Source of the DNA: Roseovarius sp.
GTDB taxonomy: Bacteria > Pseudomonadota > Alphaproteobacteria > Rhodobacterales > Rhodobacteraceae
NCBI RefSeq assembly: GCF_027019125.1
Contig: NZ_JALUXE010000027.1
Coordinates: 310,001-374,000, forward strand
Direction of reading: 5' to 3'
Length of the DNA stretch: 64,000 bases
A program made the position numbers and the translations under genes. Positions within the stretch are counted from its first letter, which is position 1; each line of letters begins with the position of its first letter. Below the pieces are notes generated by a model. That model worked only from the letters and a program-made list of their open reading frames with translations, did no database searches and was not told where the DNA came from. Shown here one piece after another: positions 44,416 through 54,032 of the stretch.

Positions 44416-46542
44416 ATGATCGCCGTTGACGACCTGATCACACTGGTGCGCCACTACAATCCCCGCACTGACGAGGCGCTCATTCGCGCGGCCTATGATT
44501 TTGGTCGCGCGATGCATGAGGGGCAATTTCGTCATTCGGGCGAGCCCTATTTCACCCATCCTGTCGCCGTGGCCGCGATCCTGACCGAGCAGCGGCTGGA
44601 TGATGCGACGATCATCACCGCGCTCTTGCACGATACGATCGAGGACACCAAGGCGTCGTATCAGATCGTCGCCGAGAAATTTGGCCGCGAGGTGGCCGAT
44701 CTTGTGGATGGCGTCACCAAGCTGACCAATCTGCAACTGTCGAACTCCGAGACCAAGCAGGCCGAGAATTTCCGCAAGCTCTTCATGGCGATGTCCAAGG
44801 ATCTGCGGGTCATTCTGGTCAAGCTGGCGGACCGTTTGCACAACATGCGCACCATCAAGGCGATGCGCCCGGAAAAGCAGGCGCAAAAGGCGCGTGAAAC
44901 CATGGATATCTATGGGCCGCTGGCTGGCCGCATGGGTATGCAATGGATGCGCGAAGAGCTTGAGGATCTGGCCTTTCGCGTGCTCAATCCCGAGGCGCGC
45001 GCCAGCATCATCCGCCGGTTCATCACCCTGCAACGCGAGACCGGCGATGTGGTCGAGCGGATCACCGGCGACATGCGGCACGAATTGGACAAGGCGGGGA
45101 TCGAGGCGGATGTCTTTGGACGCGCCAAGAAACCCTATTCGATCTGGCGCAAGATGCAGGAAAAGGAGATGGGGTTCTCGCGGCTGTCGGACATCTACGG
45201 CTTTCGCGTGATCACGCGCTCCGAGAATGATTGCTACCGCGCGCTCGGGGCCATCCACCAACGCTGGCGCGCGGTGCCGGGTCGGTTCAAGGATTACATC
45301 AGCCAGCCCAAATCGAACGGCTACCGTTCGATTCACACCACCGTGTCGGGCCGGGATGGCAAGCGGGTCGAGGTGCAGATCCGCACGCAGGCGATGCATG
45401 ATGTGGCCGAAACCGGCGTCGCGGCGCATTGGTCCTATCGCGACGGTGTGCGCTCGGAAAACCCCTTTGCCGTCGATCCCGCCAAGTGGATCTCGAGCAT
45501 GAGCGAGCAGTTCGACGCCGAGGAGGATCACGAGGATTTTCTCGAGGCGGTCAAGCTCGAGATGTATGCGGATCAGGTATTCTGCTTTACCCCCAAGGGC
45601 GATGTGATCAAGCTGCCGCGCGGGGCCACCCCGATTGACTTTGCCTATGCGATCCACACGCGGATCGGCCATGCCTGTGTCGGGGCCAAGGTGGATGGCA
45701 TGCGCGTGCCGCTCTGGACCCGGATCAAGAATGGCCAATCGGTCGAGGTGATCACCGCCGACGGCCAGACGCCGCAGGCCACCTGGCTCGATATTGCCAC
45801 CACCGGCAAGGCGCGTGCCGCCATTCGTCGCGCCCTGCGCGAGTTGGACCGCGACCGCTATATCAAACTGGGTCGCGAACTCGCCCGCTCGGCGTTCGAG
45901 CATGTGGGCAAGAAGGCCACCGACAAGGCATTGGAGGCGGCCGCGCGCACGTTGCGTCTGCGCGATGCCGATGAGGTGCGCGCAAGGCTGGGCAGCGCCG
46001 AACTGACCGCGCATCAGGTGCTCCATGCCGTTTATCCCGATCTCATGCCCGAGGCTGGCAACGAGGTGACGCGCGACCGCGCGGTGATCGGTCTGGAGGC
46101 GGACCAGAGTTTCGAGCGGGCGCGCTGCTGTCAGCCGCTACCGGGCGAGCGGATCGTGGGCATCACCTATCGCGGGCGGGGCGTGGTGATCCATGCCATC
46201 GACTGTGAAACGCTGTCGCAATACGATCAGCAACCCGACCGCTGGATGGACCTGCACTGGCATACCGGCACGCATCCGGCGGCCTATGATGTGACGCTCG
46301 ATCTGACCATCGGCAATGATGCCGGGGTCCTGGGGCGGATTTGCACCTTGATCGGCGAGCAGAAGGCCAATATCTCGGACCTGACATTCGTGGACCGGAA
46401 ACCGGATTTCTATCGTCTTTTGATTGATGTCGAGTTGCGCGACGCCGAACATTTGCACGGCGTGCTCTCGGCGCTTGATGCGGAAAGCGATGTCGCCGCT
46501 GTCGAGCGCTATCGTGATCCGTCCCGCGTGGGGGCGGGCTGA
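44416..46542 (+). CDS. rsh: Bifunctional (p)ppGpp synthetase/hydrolase Rsh
   Basis: A 708-aa RelA/SpoT homologue. The HD hydrolase domain shows LLHDTIEDT (about residues 75-83) with an intact HD pair, so hydrolysis is expected. The synthetase domain includes RLSDIYGFRVI and PKSNGYRSIHT. TGS (about residues 390-450) and C-terminal ACT domains are present. As is usual in alphaproteobacteria, one Rsh probably handles the stringent response. It lies directly downstream of rpoZ. Confidence 0.94.
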   Translation: MIAVDDLITLVRHYNPRTDEALIRAAYDFGRAMHEGQFRHSGEPYFTHPVAVAAILTEQRLDDATIITALLHDTIEDTKASYQIVAEKFGREVADLVDGVTKLTNLQLSNSETKQAENFRKLFMAMSKDLRVILVKLADRLHNMRTIKAMRPEKQAQKARETMDIYGPLAGRMGMQWMREELEDLAFRVLNPEARASIIRRFITLQRETGDVVERITGDMRHELDKAGIEADVFGRAKKPYSIWRKMQEKEMGFSRLSDIYGFRVITRSENDCYRALGAIHQRWRAVPGRFKDYISQPKSNGYRSIHTTVSGRDGKRVEVQIRTQAMHDVAETGVAAHWSYRDGVRSENPFAVDPAKWISSMSEQFDAEEDHEDFLEAVKLEMYADQVFCFTPKGDVIKLPRGATPIDFAYAIHTRIGHACVGAKVDGMRVPLWTRIKNGQSVEVITADGQTPQATWLDIATTGKARAAIRRALRELDRDRYIKLGRELARSAFEHVGKKATDKALEAAARTLRLRDADEVRARLGSAELTAHQVLHAVYPDLMPEAGNEVTRDRAVIGLEADQSFERARCCQPLPGERIVGITYRGRGVVIHAIDCETLSQYDQQPDRWMDLHWHTGTHPAAYDVTLDLTIGNDAGVLGRICTLIGEQKANISDLTFVDRKPDFYRLLIDVELRDAEHLHGVLSALDAESDVAAVERYRDPSRVGAG

Positions 46543-46565
46543 GACCAATTCAAGGAGCCGCGCAG

Positions 46566-47246
46566 GTGGTATTCAGACGTCGTGACAGACGCCCCTGGTG
46601 GAAGGTCATTGCCGGATTTCTCTGGCCCAAGGGCGGATGGGGGCGGGCCTTTACCTATGTCCGCCATCGACTGAACCGGCTGCCTGACCCGCCCAACCGC
46701 ATTGCGCGTGGCATTTTCGCGGGCGTGTTCACAACCTTTACCCCGTTTTACGGCCTGCATTTCATCGTGGCCGCGACGCTGGCGTGGATCTTGCGCGGCA
46801 ATATCCCGGCGGCTCTCCTGGGGACGTTCTTTGGCAATCCGCTCACCTATGTGCCCATCGGGGTTGTCTCGCTTCAGACCGGGCATGCGATGCTGGGGCG
46901 CGGCGCGATGGCTGAGGATGAAATCAGCCGGTCGCTCGGGGGCAAGTTTCTGGACGCGGGCGACGATCTCAAGAACAACTTTCTGGCCATGTTCATGGAT
47001 CACAAGGCCGACTGGAGCGGTCTCAAGCTGTTTTATGACGATGTGTTCTTTCCCTACATGATTGGCGGCATTGTCCCGGGAATCGTCACCGGGCTTGCCG
47101 CCTATTACATCAGCCTGCCGGTCATCACCGCCTATCAGCACCGTCGCAAGGGCGCGCTCAAGGCGAAATGGGTGGCGATGAAGGAAAAGAAGGCGGCCAA
47201 GGAAAAACAGACGCACCCGGCTGACGAGGCGGGTAAACCGGACTAG
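46566..47246 (+). CDS. DUF2062 membrane protein
   Basis: A 226-aa protein with a basic N-terminus, hydrophobic segments at about residues 48-100 and 158-182, and the DUF2062 stretch FTTFTPFYGLHF ... FFGNPLTYVPI. The C-terminal 35 residues are Lys-rich. It starts at a GTG with AAGGAGC upstream, 23 bases after rsh. The function is unknown; relatives are found next to rsh or pdxJ in many Rhodobacterales. Confidence 0.85.
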   Translation: MVFRRRDRRPWWKVIAGFLWPKGGWGRAFTYVRHRLNRLPDPPNRIARGIFAGVFTTFTPFYGLHFIVAATLAWILRGNIPAALLGTFFGNPLTYVPIGVVSLQTGHAMLGRGAMAEDEISRSLGGKFLDAGDDLKNNFLAMFMDHKADWSGLKLFYDDVFFPYMIGGIVPGIVTGLAAYYISLPVITAYQHRRKGALKAKWVAMKEKKAAKEKQTHPADEAGKPD

Positions 47247-47285
47247 CTTGCGTCACGAGTCGCGGATCAATTACGGGAGAGGCCG

Positions 47286-48035
47286 ATGTCGGCAGGAAAG
47301 AAGCTACGCCTAGGCGTCAATATCGACCATGTGGCCACGGTGCGCAATGCGCGCGGCGGGGCCTATCCGGACCCCCTGCGCGCCGCGCGGCTGGCGCAAG
47401 AGGCGGGGGCCGATGGCATCACCGCCCATCTGCGCGAGGATCGGCGCCATATCTCGGACGCGGATATCGACGGGCTGATGGAGGTGCTGACGGTGCCGCT
47501 CAACTTCGAGATGGCGGCAACCGAGGAAATGCAGCGGATTGCCCTGCGCCACAAGCCGCACGCCGTCTGCATCGTGCCGGAAAAGCGCGAGGAGCGCACG
47601 ACCGAGGGCGGGCTTGAGGTTGCGCGCGAGGAAAACCGGCTGGCGCATTTCATCGCTCCCTTGCGTGAGGCCGGATGCCGGGTGTCGATCTTTATCGCGG
47701 CCGACAAGCGGCAGATCGAGGCCGCGCACCGGATCGGGGCCGAGGTGATCGAATTGCACACCGGCGCCTATTGCGATGCCCATGCCGAGGGGCATGTCGA
47801 GGCGCGAGATCGCGAACTGGCCGCCTTGCGCGAGATGTCCGCCTATGCCCATTCGCTTGGGCTTGAGGTCCATGCCGGTCACGGGCTGAACTACGAGACG
47901 GTGCAGCCGGTCGCGGCTTTCCCCGAGGTGATGGAACTCAATATCGGGCATTTCCTCATTGGCGAGTCGATCTTTCGCGGGCTGGGGCCGGCCATTGCGG
48001 AAATGCGGCGGCTGATGGACGAGGCGCGGGGGTGA
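47286..48035 (+). CDS. pdxJ: Pyridoxine 5'-phosphate synthase
   Basis: A 249-aa TIM-barrel enzyme that joins 1-deoxyxylulose 5-phosphate and 3-amino-2-oxopropyl phosphate to give pyridoxine 5'-phosphate. The motifs LGVNIDHVATVRNARG, GITAHLREDRRHI, VCIVPEKREERTTEGG, ELHTGAY and HAGHGLNY are all present. Length and start (ATG, GGAGAGG upstream) are normal. It heads the cluster to acpS. Confidence 0.95.
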   Translation: MSAGKKLRLGVNIDHVATVRNARGGAYPDPLRAARLAQEAGADGITAHLREDRRHISDADIDGLMEVLTVPLNFEMAATEEMQRIALRHKPHAVCIVPEKREERTTEGGLEVAREENRLAHFIAPLREAGCRVSIFIAADKRQIEAAHRIGAEVIELHTGAYCDAHAEGHVEARDRELAALREMSAYAHSLGLEVHAGHGLNYETVQPVAAFPEVMELNIGHFLIGESIFRGLGPAIAEMRRLMDEARG

Positions 48036-48057
48036 GGCCGCGCCGGGCCGCTCGGGC

Positions 48058-49539
48058 ATGACACCATGGCGAGGCCTTTTGGCCGCGGTGGCCGTTCTAG
48101 TTGCCTGCCTTGCCCTCTGGCAGCTTGAGGGGCAGCGGCGTGGCGTGGACATCACCAGCTTCACGGTCTCGGACACGCCGATCACGCGGATGGCCATGCC
48201 GGGGGCCGATGGGCCGGTGGTTGTCGTCGCGCATGGCTTTGCCGGGTCGCGGCAGATGATGCAGGCCTATGGCCTCGATCTGGCGCGGGCGGGTTATCGG
48301 GTCTGGGCGTTTGATTTCGAAGGGCACGGGCGCAATCGGGTGCCGATGTCGGGCGATGTGACCCGCATCGACGGCACGTCGCGGCTCTTGATGGCGCAGA
48401 CGGGCCGGGTTGTCACAGCAGCCATGGCGCAAGAGGGCTTTGCGGGCGAGGTCGCGCTCTTGGGGCATTCCATGGCCACGGATATCATCATCCGAACCGC
48501 GCTGGAGGATGCAAGGATCGGTCCCGTGGTGGTGATTTCGGCATTCTCACAAGCGGTGACAGCGACAGAGCCAGACAATCTTCTGCTTATCACCGGCGCG
48601 TGGGAGGCGGGATTGCGCAGCTTTGCCCGCGCGGCGGTGGCGATGGTCGCGCCCGGCGCGGGCGAGGGCGATACCGTGCAGGCCGGGGCGGTCACGCGCC
48701 GCGCGGTGGTGGCACCCTGGTCCGAGCATGTGGCGGTCCTGCACAGCCGTCTGGGCCGGGCCGAGGCGATTGGCTGGCTCGATGCCGCCTATGGCCGCAC
48801 GAGTGATGTCGCGGTGCGTGCAACGGGGCCATGGTTTCTGGTGCTGATGGCGGCTATCGTGGCGCTCGCGGCCCCATTGGCGCGGCTTTTGCCGCAGACG
48901 GCGCCGCGCGCGCCGAGGGCCTTGCGCGGGGGGCAATTCACCCTTGTCGTTCTGGTACCTGCGCTGCTTGCGCCGTTTTTGGCGGTGCAGGTGCAAACGC
49001 GGCTCTTGCCGGTCTTGGTGGCGGATTATCTGGCGCTGCATCTGGTGCTCTACGGGCTGATCCAGGTGGGCTTGCTGGGCTACGTTGGGCGGCGTCCAAG
49101 CGGGTTTCACCCCGTCGCGGTGCTGGCGCTTCTGGTGTGGGGTCTCGGTGTCTTTGGCTTGGCCCTCGACCGGTATGGCGCGAATTTCTGGCCCACGCCC
49201 GAACGGTTGGCGATCATCGCCGCGCTGAGCCTTGGTGCGGTTCCTTTCATGGTGGCGGATGCGGTTTTGACACGCGGCGCGCCGCTCTGGCAGAGGTTGA
49301 CGGCGCGGGCGGGCTTTCTGGCGTCGTTGGGGCTGGCCATCCTGCTCGATACCGAGCGGCTTTTCTTCTTGGCGATGATTGCGCCGGTGATCCTGCTCTT
49401 TTTCCTGATATACGGGCTGATGGGCCGATGGGTTGCGGCGCGGGCGGGGGCATTGAGCGCGGGTCTGGCGCTTGGCATCGTCCTCGCCTGGGCGCTTGGC
49501 GTCAGTTTTCCGCTGTTTTCAACGGGGATGAATGGATGA
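48058..49539 (+). CDS. Alpha/beta hydrolase fused to a multi-helix membrane domain
   Basis: A 493-aa protein. Residues 1-22 form a membrane anchor. Residues 50-230 form an alpha/beta-hydrolase domain with HGFAGSR (oxyanion loop), nucleophile S138 in GHSMA and a candidate catalytic His at 224 (WSEHVAVL). Residues about 255-490 hold six to eight hydrophobic helices. Fusion of a presumably periplasmic hydrolase with a membrane domain is unusual. The substrate is unknown; a lipid or cell-wall ester is possible. It starts 22 bases after pdxJ and overlaps acpS (ATGA). Confidence 0.75.
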   Translation: MTPWRGLLAAVAVLVACLALWQLEGQRRGVDITSFTVSDTPITRMAMPGADGPVVVVAHGFAGSRQMMQAYGLDLARAGYRVWAFDFEGHGRNRVPMSGDVTRIDGTSRLLMAQTGRVVTAAMAQEGFAGEVALLGHSMATDIIIRTALEDARIGPVVVISAFSQAVTATEPDNLLLITGAWEAGLRSFARAAVAMVAPGAGEGDTVQAGAVTRRAVVAPWSEHVAVLHSRLGRAEAIGWLDAAYGRTSDVAVRATGPWFLVLMAAIVALAAPLARLLPQTAPRAPRALRGGQFTLVVLVPALLAPFLAVQVQTRLLPVLVADYLALHLVLYGLIQVGLLGYVGRRPSGFHPVAVLALLVWGLGVFGLALDRYGANFWPTPERLAIIAALSLGAVPFMVADAVLTRGAPLWQRLTARAGFLASLGLAILLDTERLFFLAMIAPVILLFFLIYGLMGRWVAARAGALSAGLALGIVLAWALGVSFPLFSTGMNG

Positions 49540-49946
49540 TCTTGGGGATTGGTACAGATCTGGCGAATATCGAGCGGATCGCGCGCACGCTGGAGCGGTT
49601 CGGCGACCGCTTTCGCAATCGGGTTTTCACGCCGGTCGAGCAGGCCAAGGCCGAACGTCGCGCCGATGTTGCAGGCACCTATGCGAAACGCTGGGCCGCG
49701 AAGGAAGCCTGTTCCAAAGCGCTTGGCACGGGCCTGCGCATGGGCATCGCGTGGAAGGACATGGCGGTCACGAACCTTCCTTCGGGGCAGCCGGTGATGC
49801 AGGTGACGGGCTGGGCCGCGACGCGTCTGGCCGAGATGACGCCACCGGGGCACGAGGCGATCATCCATGTGACGTTGACCGACGATCACCCGTGGGCACA
49901 GGCCTTTGTGGTGATCGAGGCGCGGCCTGTCGCAGCCCCGGCTTGA
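49536..49946 (+). CDS. acpS: Holo-[acyl-carrier-protein] synthase
   Basis: A 136-aa enzyme that transfers 4'-phosphopantetheine from CoA to acyl carrier protein. The N-terminal [13 protein letters not shown] (metal-binding Asp) and [18 protein letters not shown] (Glu and Lys) motifs are intact. The start overlaps the preceding stop. The pdxJ-acpS-lepB-rnc-era order is typical of proteobacteria, apart from the hydrolase inserted before acpS. Confidence 0.94.
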   Translation: MILGIGTDLANIERIARTLERFGDRFRNRVFTPVEQAKAERRADVAGTYAKRWAAKEACSKALGTGLRMGIAWKDMAVTNLPSGQPVMQVTGWAATRLAEMTPPGHEAIIHVTLTDDHPWAQAFVVIEARPVAAPA

Positions 49947-49999
49947 CACCATGGTCCCGGCCCCGCATGTAGCGCCGGAGAGATAGCGGAGGACGCCAA

Positions 50000-50830
50000 A
50001 TGGCCGCCACAGGCAAGACATCGAGCTCTATCTGGGAAACCGTCAAGACGGTGTTCTGGGCCCTCGTGATCGCGGGGCTGTTCCGCACACTGTTCTTTCA
50101 GCCCTTCTGGATTCCCTCCGGGTCGATGAAGGACACGCTGCTGATCGGTGACTTTCTCTTCGTCAACAAGATGGCCTATGGCTATTCCTATGCCTCTTGT
50201 CCGTCGATCCGGCTGGGTGGCTTGAACCTCGATGCGCAAAAGATCTGCGCCTTCATCGACGGGGATAACACACGGATCTTTGGCTCAGAGCCCGAGCGCG
50301 GCGACATCATCGTCTTTCGTCAGCCGACCGACGGCACCGATTTCATCAAGCGGGTGATCGGCCTGCCGGGGGATCGCATCCAGATGAAGGATGGCGTGCT
50401 GCATATCAACGATGTGGCTGTCGGTCTGGAACCGGCGGGTGATTTCGTCGAGGAATTCACGCGCCAAGGGCCCATGGGCATTCGCCCGCGCTGTGAGAAT
50501 GGCGTGGTGGGCGAGGGGGCCGATTGCATCAAATCCCGCCAGATCGAGACGCTGCCCAACGGTCGGTCACACGCGATCCTGAACATCGGCGACCAGCGCT
50601 CGGACCATACGGGCGTCTTTACCGTGCCTGCGGGGCATTACTTCTTCATGGGCGACAACCGCGACAATTCCACCGACTCGCGCTTTCCGCAGGCGGTGGG
50701 CGGTGTCGGGTTTGTGCCCTTCGAGAACCTGATCGGGCGTGCGAACCGGGTGATCTTTTCCTCGGGGGGGCGGTCGATGCTGGCCTTCTGGACATGGCGC
50801 GGCGATCGCTTCTTCAAGAGGCTTGAGTGA
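50000..50830 (+). CDS. lepB: Signal peptidase I
   Basis: A 276-aa membrane serine protease that cleaves Sec and Tat signal peptides. One N-terminal helix covers about residues 13-33. The catalytic dyad is S42 (PSGSMKDTL) and K117 ([12 protein letters not shown]), and box E is [12 protein letters not shown] cysteine pair region (PRCENG and ADCIKS) lies in the periplasmic part. It overlaps rnc (GTGA). Confidence 0.95.
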   Translation: MAATGKTSSSIWETVKTVFWALVIAGLFRTLFFQPFWIPSGSMKDTLLIGDFLFVNKMAYGYSYASCPSIRLGGLNLDAQKICAFIDGDNTRIFGSEPERGDIIVFRQPTDGTDFIKRVIGLPGDRIQMKDGVLHINDVAVGLEPAGDFVEEFTRQGPMGIRPRCENGVVGEGADCIKSRQIETLPNGRSHAILNIGDQRSDHTGVFTVPAGHYFFMGDNRDNSTDSRFPQAVGGVGFVPFENLIGRANRVIFSSGGRSMLAFWTWRGDRFFKRLE

Positions 50831-51510
50831 AGGTTTCGGCGGAAACAAAGGCGTTTCAGGCGCGGCTCGGGCATCAGTTTTCCGATGCGGGCCTCTTGGT
50901 GCGGGCGCTCACGCATTCGTCGATGGCGACGCCCAATCGCGATGACAATCAACGGCTTGAATTCCTGGGCGATAGGGTGCTCGGTCTCGTGATGGCCGAG
51001 GCGCTCTTGTCGCAGGATCAGGGCGCCACCGAGGGGCAGCTTGCGCCGCGGTTCAACGCGTTGGTGCGCAAGGAGGCCTGCGCCGATGTCGCACGCGAGA
51101 TCGACCTCGGCGCGGTGCTGAAATTGGGGCGCTCCGAAATGCTCTCGGGTGGGCGGCGCAAAGAGGCGCTGTTGGGCGATGCGATGGAGGCGGTGATCGC
51201 CGCCGTCTATCTCGATGCCGGGTTCGAGGCGGCACGCGCGGTGGTGCTGCGGCTCTGGGGCAAGCGGATCGGCGCGGTCAAGGACGATGCGCGCGACGCC
51301 AAGACCGCGTTGCAGGAATGGGCGCAGGCGCGTGGGCTGCCGCCGCCCGATTACGTCGAGCTGGCCCGTTCGGGTCCGGATCACGCGCCGGTCTTTACGA
51401 TTTCCGCGCAATTGAAGAGCGGCCAGAGCGCCGAAGCCACCGCCGGGTCCAAGCGGCAGGCGGAACAGGCAGCGGCGCGCGCGCTGCTGGATGAATTGCA
51501 GGCGGAATGA
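50827..51510 (+). CDS. rnc: Ribonuclease III
   Basis: A 227-aa double-strand RNA endonuclease for rRNA and mRNA processing. The signature [11 protein letters not shown] (about residues 43-53), the second acidic cluster in [15 protein letters not shown] and a C-terminal dsRNA-binding domain (about residues 155-225, [15 protein letters not shown]) are present. It starts at a GTG overlapping the lepB stop. Confidence 0.95.
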   Translation: MKVSAETKAFQARLGHQFSDAGLLVRALTHSSMATPNRDDNQRLEFLGDRVLGLVMAEALLSQDQGATEGQLAPRFNALVRKEACADVAREIDLGAVLKLGRSEMLSGGRRKEALLGDAMEAVIAAVYLDAGFEAARAVVLRLWGKRIGAVKDDARDAKTALQEWAQARGLPPPDYVELARSGPDHAPVFTISAQLKSGQSAEATAGSKRQAEQAAARALLDELQAE

Positions 51511-51514
51511 GCCT

Positions 51515-51838
51515 GTGCGCGGGGCTGTTTTCGTGGCCGTGATGCTGGTCCTGGGCGCGTTGGCCGAGGCAGAAGAGGCCCCCGCCGATGCCTGGACGCT
51601 CCGCAAATGCGCGCTCTATGCGCAGGCCACCGACGATGCCTTGGCCGCCCTTGGGGTGGAGGGGATAAGCCCAAGATTTTTAGAGGAAAACCAAACCTTT
51701 ATAAGGTCTGGATGTGTCGCGCCCGCGGGCATTTGCGCACAGACTGCACAGGACTATGCGTTGGCCGATTTGCTGACCATGATGACGATGAACGAGGGCA
51801 TGGCGAGCACCTTTGTCCCCTTCGGATGCGAGAACTGA
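51515..51838 (+). CDS. Small exported protein with four cysteines
   Basis: About 107 aa from a GTG at 51515, or 115 aa from an ATG at 51491 overlapping rnc. A hydrophobic signal peptide (VFVAVMLVLGALAEAEE) leads to a mature part with four cysteines (RKCALY, SGCVAP, GICAQT, FGCEN), enough for two disulfides. The stretch at about 51667-51712 is AT-rich compared with its neighbours. I recognise no family. Placed between rnc and era, it interrupts a normally tight pair. The start is uncertain. Confidence 0.6.
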   Translation: MRGAVFVAVMLVLGALAEAEEAPADAWTLRKCALYAQATDDALAALGVEGISPRFLEENQTFIRSGCVAPAGICAQTAQDYALADLLTMMTMNEGMASTFVPFGCEN

Positions 51839-51907
51839 CGCTCTGCTCTGGTCGCGGGGCGTCAAATCGGCTAGAGCCTGTCAATCATAACAGTCGAGAC
51901 GCCTCCC

Positions 51908-52813
51908 ATGACCACGCGCGCCGGATTCATTGCCCTGATCGGAGAGCCCAACGCGGGCAAATCCACCCTTCTCAACCGCATGGTGGGGGCCAAGGTCAGC
52001 ATCGTCACCCACAAGGTGCAGACCACCCGTGCGCGCATCCGGGGCGTGGCAATGGAGGGCGAGAGCCAGTTGGTGTTCGTGGACACGCCCGGCCTCTTTC
52101 AGCCGCGCCGCAGGCTGGACCGCGCGATGGTCGCGGCCGCTTGGGGGGGGGCATCGGATGCCGATGTGGTGATCCTGCTCATCGAGGCGCATCGCGGTAT
52201 CACCGAAGGGGTGGAGCGCATCCTTGAAGGGCTGGCGGGGATCGCCAAGGGGCGCAAGGTGGCGCTTGCGATCAACAAGATAGACCGGGTGCAGGCACCG
52301 GTTCTGCTGGCCTTGACCAAGGACATGAACGAGCGCTTTGCCTTTGAAAAGACGTTCTTAATTTCCGCCGAGAAGGGGCACGGGGTTGATGATCTGCGGC
52401 AATGGCTGGCGGGCGAGTTGCCCGAGGGACCATGGCTTTATCCCGAGGATCAGATCGCCGACCTGCCGATGCGGATGATCGCCGCCGAGATGACCCGGGA
52501 AAAGCTGACGCTGCGGTTGCATCAGGAATTGCCCTATCAATTGACCGTCGAAACCGAGAATTGGGAAGAGCGCAAGGATGGCTCTGCGCGGATTGATCAG
52601 GTGGTCTATGTGGTGCGCGACGGGCACAAGGGCATCGTTCTGGGCAACAAGGGCGAGACCATCAAGGCCGTCTCCAAGGCCGCGCGTGAGGAGTTGGAAG
52701 AATTCCTTGGTCGCCGTATCCATCTGTTTTTGCAGGTAAAAGTGCGAGAGAACTGGCAAGAGGAATCCGAGCGCTATTCCGAGATGGGGCTGGATTTCAA
52801 GGACGGGAACTAA
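51908..52813 (+). CDS. era: GTPase Era
   Basis: A 301-aa GTPase needed for 16S rRNA maturation and 30S assembly. G1 is GEPNAGKST (residues 12-20), G3 DTPG, G4 NKID, and a C-terminal KH domain includes GHKGIVLGNKGETIKAVSKAARE. Start and length are normal. It is followed by DUF1491 and recO at short spacing. Confidence 0.95.
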   Translation: MTTRAGFIALIGEPNAGKSTLLNRMVGAKVSIVTHKVQTTRARIRGVAMEGESQLVFVDTPGLFQPRRRLDRAMVAAAWGGASDADVVILLIEAHRGITEGVERILEGLAGIAKGRKVALAINKIDRVQAPVLLALTKDMNERFAFEKTFLISAEKGHGVDDLRQWLAGELPEGPWLYPEDQIADLPMRMIAAEMTREKLTLRLHQELPYQLTVETENWEERKDGSARIDQVVYVVRDGHKGIVLGNKGETIKAVSKAAREELEEFLGRRIHLFLQVKVRENWQEESERYSEMGLDFKDGN

Positions 52814-52817
52814 TCCC

Positions 52818-53150
52818 ATGGCCCGACTGAGTGCGCGCTTTTGGGTGGATGCCTATCTGGCGCGGCTCAGGTTGGTGGATATTCCTGCCTTTGTGGTGGC
52901 GCATGGTGACGACACGGGCGGCGCGGTTCTGGTCAAGCTCAACACGCTGGATGGAAAAGCGAAGGTTTTTCAACGCTCTATCGACCTCATGAGTGGCGCG
53001 CGGGTCTGGATCACCTTGGCCGAGGGCGCGGAATCCGACGTGGATGCGGCGGTCGCGCGGCAAAAGGGCTATGATCCCGACCTGTGGGTGATCGAGGTGG
53101 AGGACCGGGAGGGGCGGCATCTGCTCGATCAGGATGGGTTGGAGGGCTGA
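52818..53150 (+). CDS. DUF1491 family protein
   Basis: A 110-aa cytoplasmic protein with the family N-terminus LSARFWVDAYLARLRL and a C-terminal KGYDPDLWVIEVEDREGRHLL. It is common between era and recO in alphaproteobacteria. Its function is unknown. It starts 4 bases after era and ends 6 bases before recO, so all three are cotranscribed. Confidence 0.88.
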   Translation: MARLSARFWVDAYLARLRLVDIPAFVVAHGDDTGGAVLVKLNTLDGKAKVFQRSIDLMSGARVWITLAEGAESDVDAAVARQKGYDPDLWVIEVEDREGRHLLDQDGLEG

Positions 53151-53156
53151 CGGCCG

Positions 53157-53891
53157 ATGGAATGGCGCGATCAGGGCATTCTTCTGAGCAGCCGCCGACA
53201 TGGTGAAGCCTCTGTTATCATTGAAGTTTTTACGCCAGAGCGGGGGCGGCATGCCGGGGTGGTGCGCGGCGGGGCGTCGCGCAACATGGCCCCTGTGCTG
53301 CAACCGGGGGCGCAACTGGATGTGGAATGGCGCGCGCGGCTGGAGGATCACATCGGCACATTCCGGGTTGAGCCTTTGAAATCAAGGGCTTGGACCATGG
53401 GAGACCGGATGGCGCTGGCCGGGTTGAACGCGGTCTGTGCGCTGTTGCTGTTTGTGCTGCCAGAGCGCGAGGCACACGCGGAGCTATACCGCAAGACATT
53501 GATATTGCTTGATCTTCTGGATCAGCCCGAGATCTGGACGCTGGCCTATCTCAATTGGGAACTGGCGTTGCTGGACGAGATGGGCTTTGGTCTCGACCTG
53601 CGGCGCTGTGCGGTTCTGGGAGAAAAGGCCAATGATCTCAGTTACATATCCCCCAAGACCGGGCGCGCTGTGTCACGTGCGGGGGCGGGGGAGTGGGCGG
53701 ATCGCCTCTTGCCGCTGCCGCCCTGTCTGATGGGGCATGGTCCGGCGCCCGATGCGGAAATCCTGCAAGGGTTTGAAGTAACGGGACATTTCCTGAAAAA
53801 CCACCTTGCCCCACAACTGGGCAATCGGCCTCTGCCCGAGGCGCGGGCGCGGTATGTGGCGCGGTTCGCGGCAGAGGTGGCGCGGGGCTGA
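53157..53891 (+). CDS. recO: DNA repair protein RecO
   Basis: A 244-aa RecF-pathway mediator. The N-terminal OB-fold begins [17 protein letters not shown], and the helical C-terminal part includes [21 protein letters not shown]. The four-cysteine zinc site seen in some RecO proteins is not present. It ends the pdxJ-recO cluster. Past its stop are short GTAAGG-rich sequence and a palindromic repeat. Confidence 0.92.
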   Translation: MEWRDQGILLSSRRHGEASVIIEVFTPERGRHAGVVRGGASRNMAPVLQPGAQLDVEWRARLEDHIGTFRVEPLKSRAWTMGDRMALAGLNAVCALLLFVLPEREAHAELYRKTLILLDLLDQPEIWTLAYLNWELALLDEMGFGLDLRRCAVLGEKANDLSYISPKTGRAVSRAGAGEWADRLLPLPPCLMGHGPAPDAEILQGFEVTGHFLKNHLAPQLGNRPLPEARARYVARFAAEVARG

Positions 53892-53975
53892 GCCGCGTGT
53901 AAGCTCTGTAAGGTTTACCCCTCGATTTTGTAAGGTCTGAGGCCTGTCACATCGCCCCAGCCTCTACCCCGCCGT

Positions 53976-54032
53976 GGCGAGGTCCCGGGTCAAGCCCGGG
54001 ACGGGTGTGATTTCGATGGGGCGCACCACGCC
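53976..54032. repeat. Palindromic intergenic repeat, copy 1
   Basis: A 57-bp element whose first 34 bases are identical to copy 2 (56813-56869); 52 of 57 bases match overall. It contains GTCCCGGG and CCCGGGAC arms (8 bp) around a 5-nt loop. It lies in the gap between convergent recO and the TauE/SafE gene. Confidence 0.85.
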
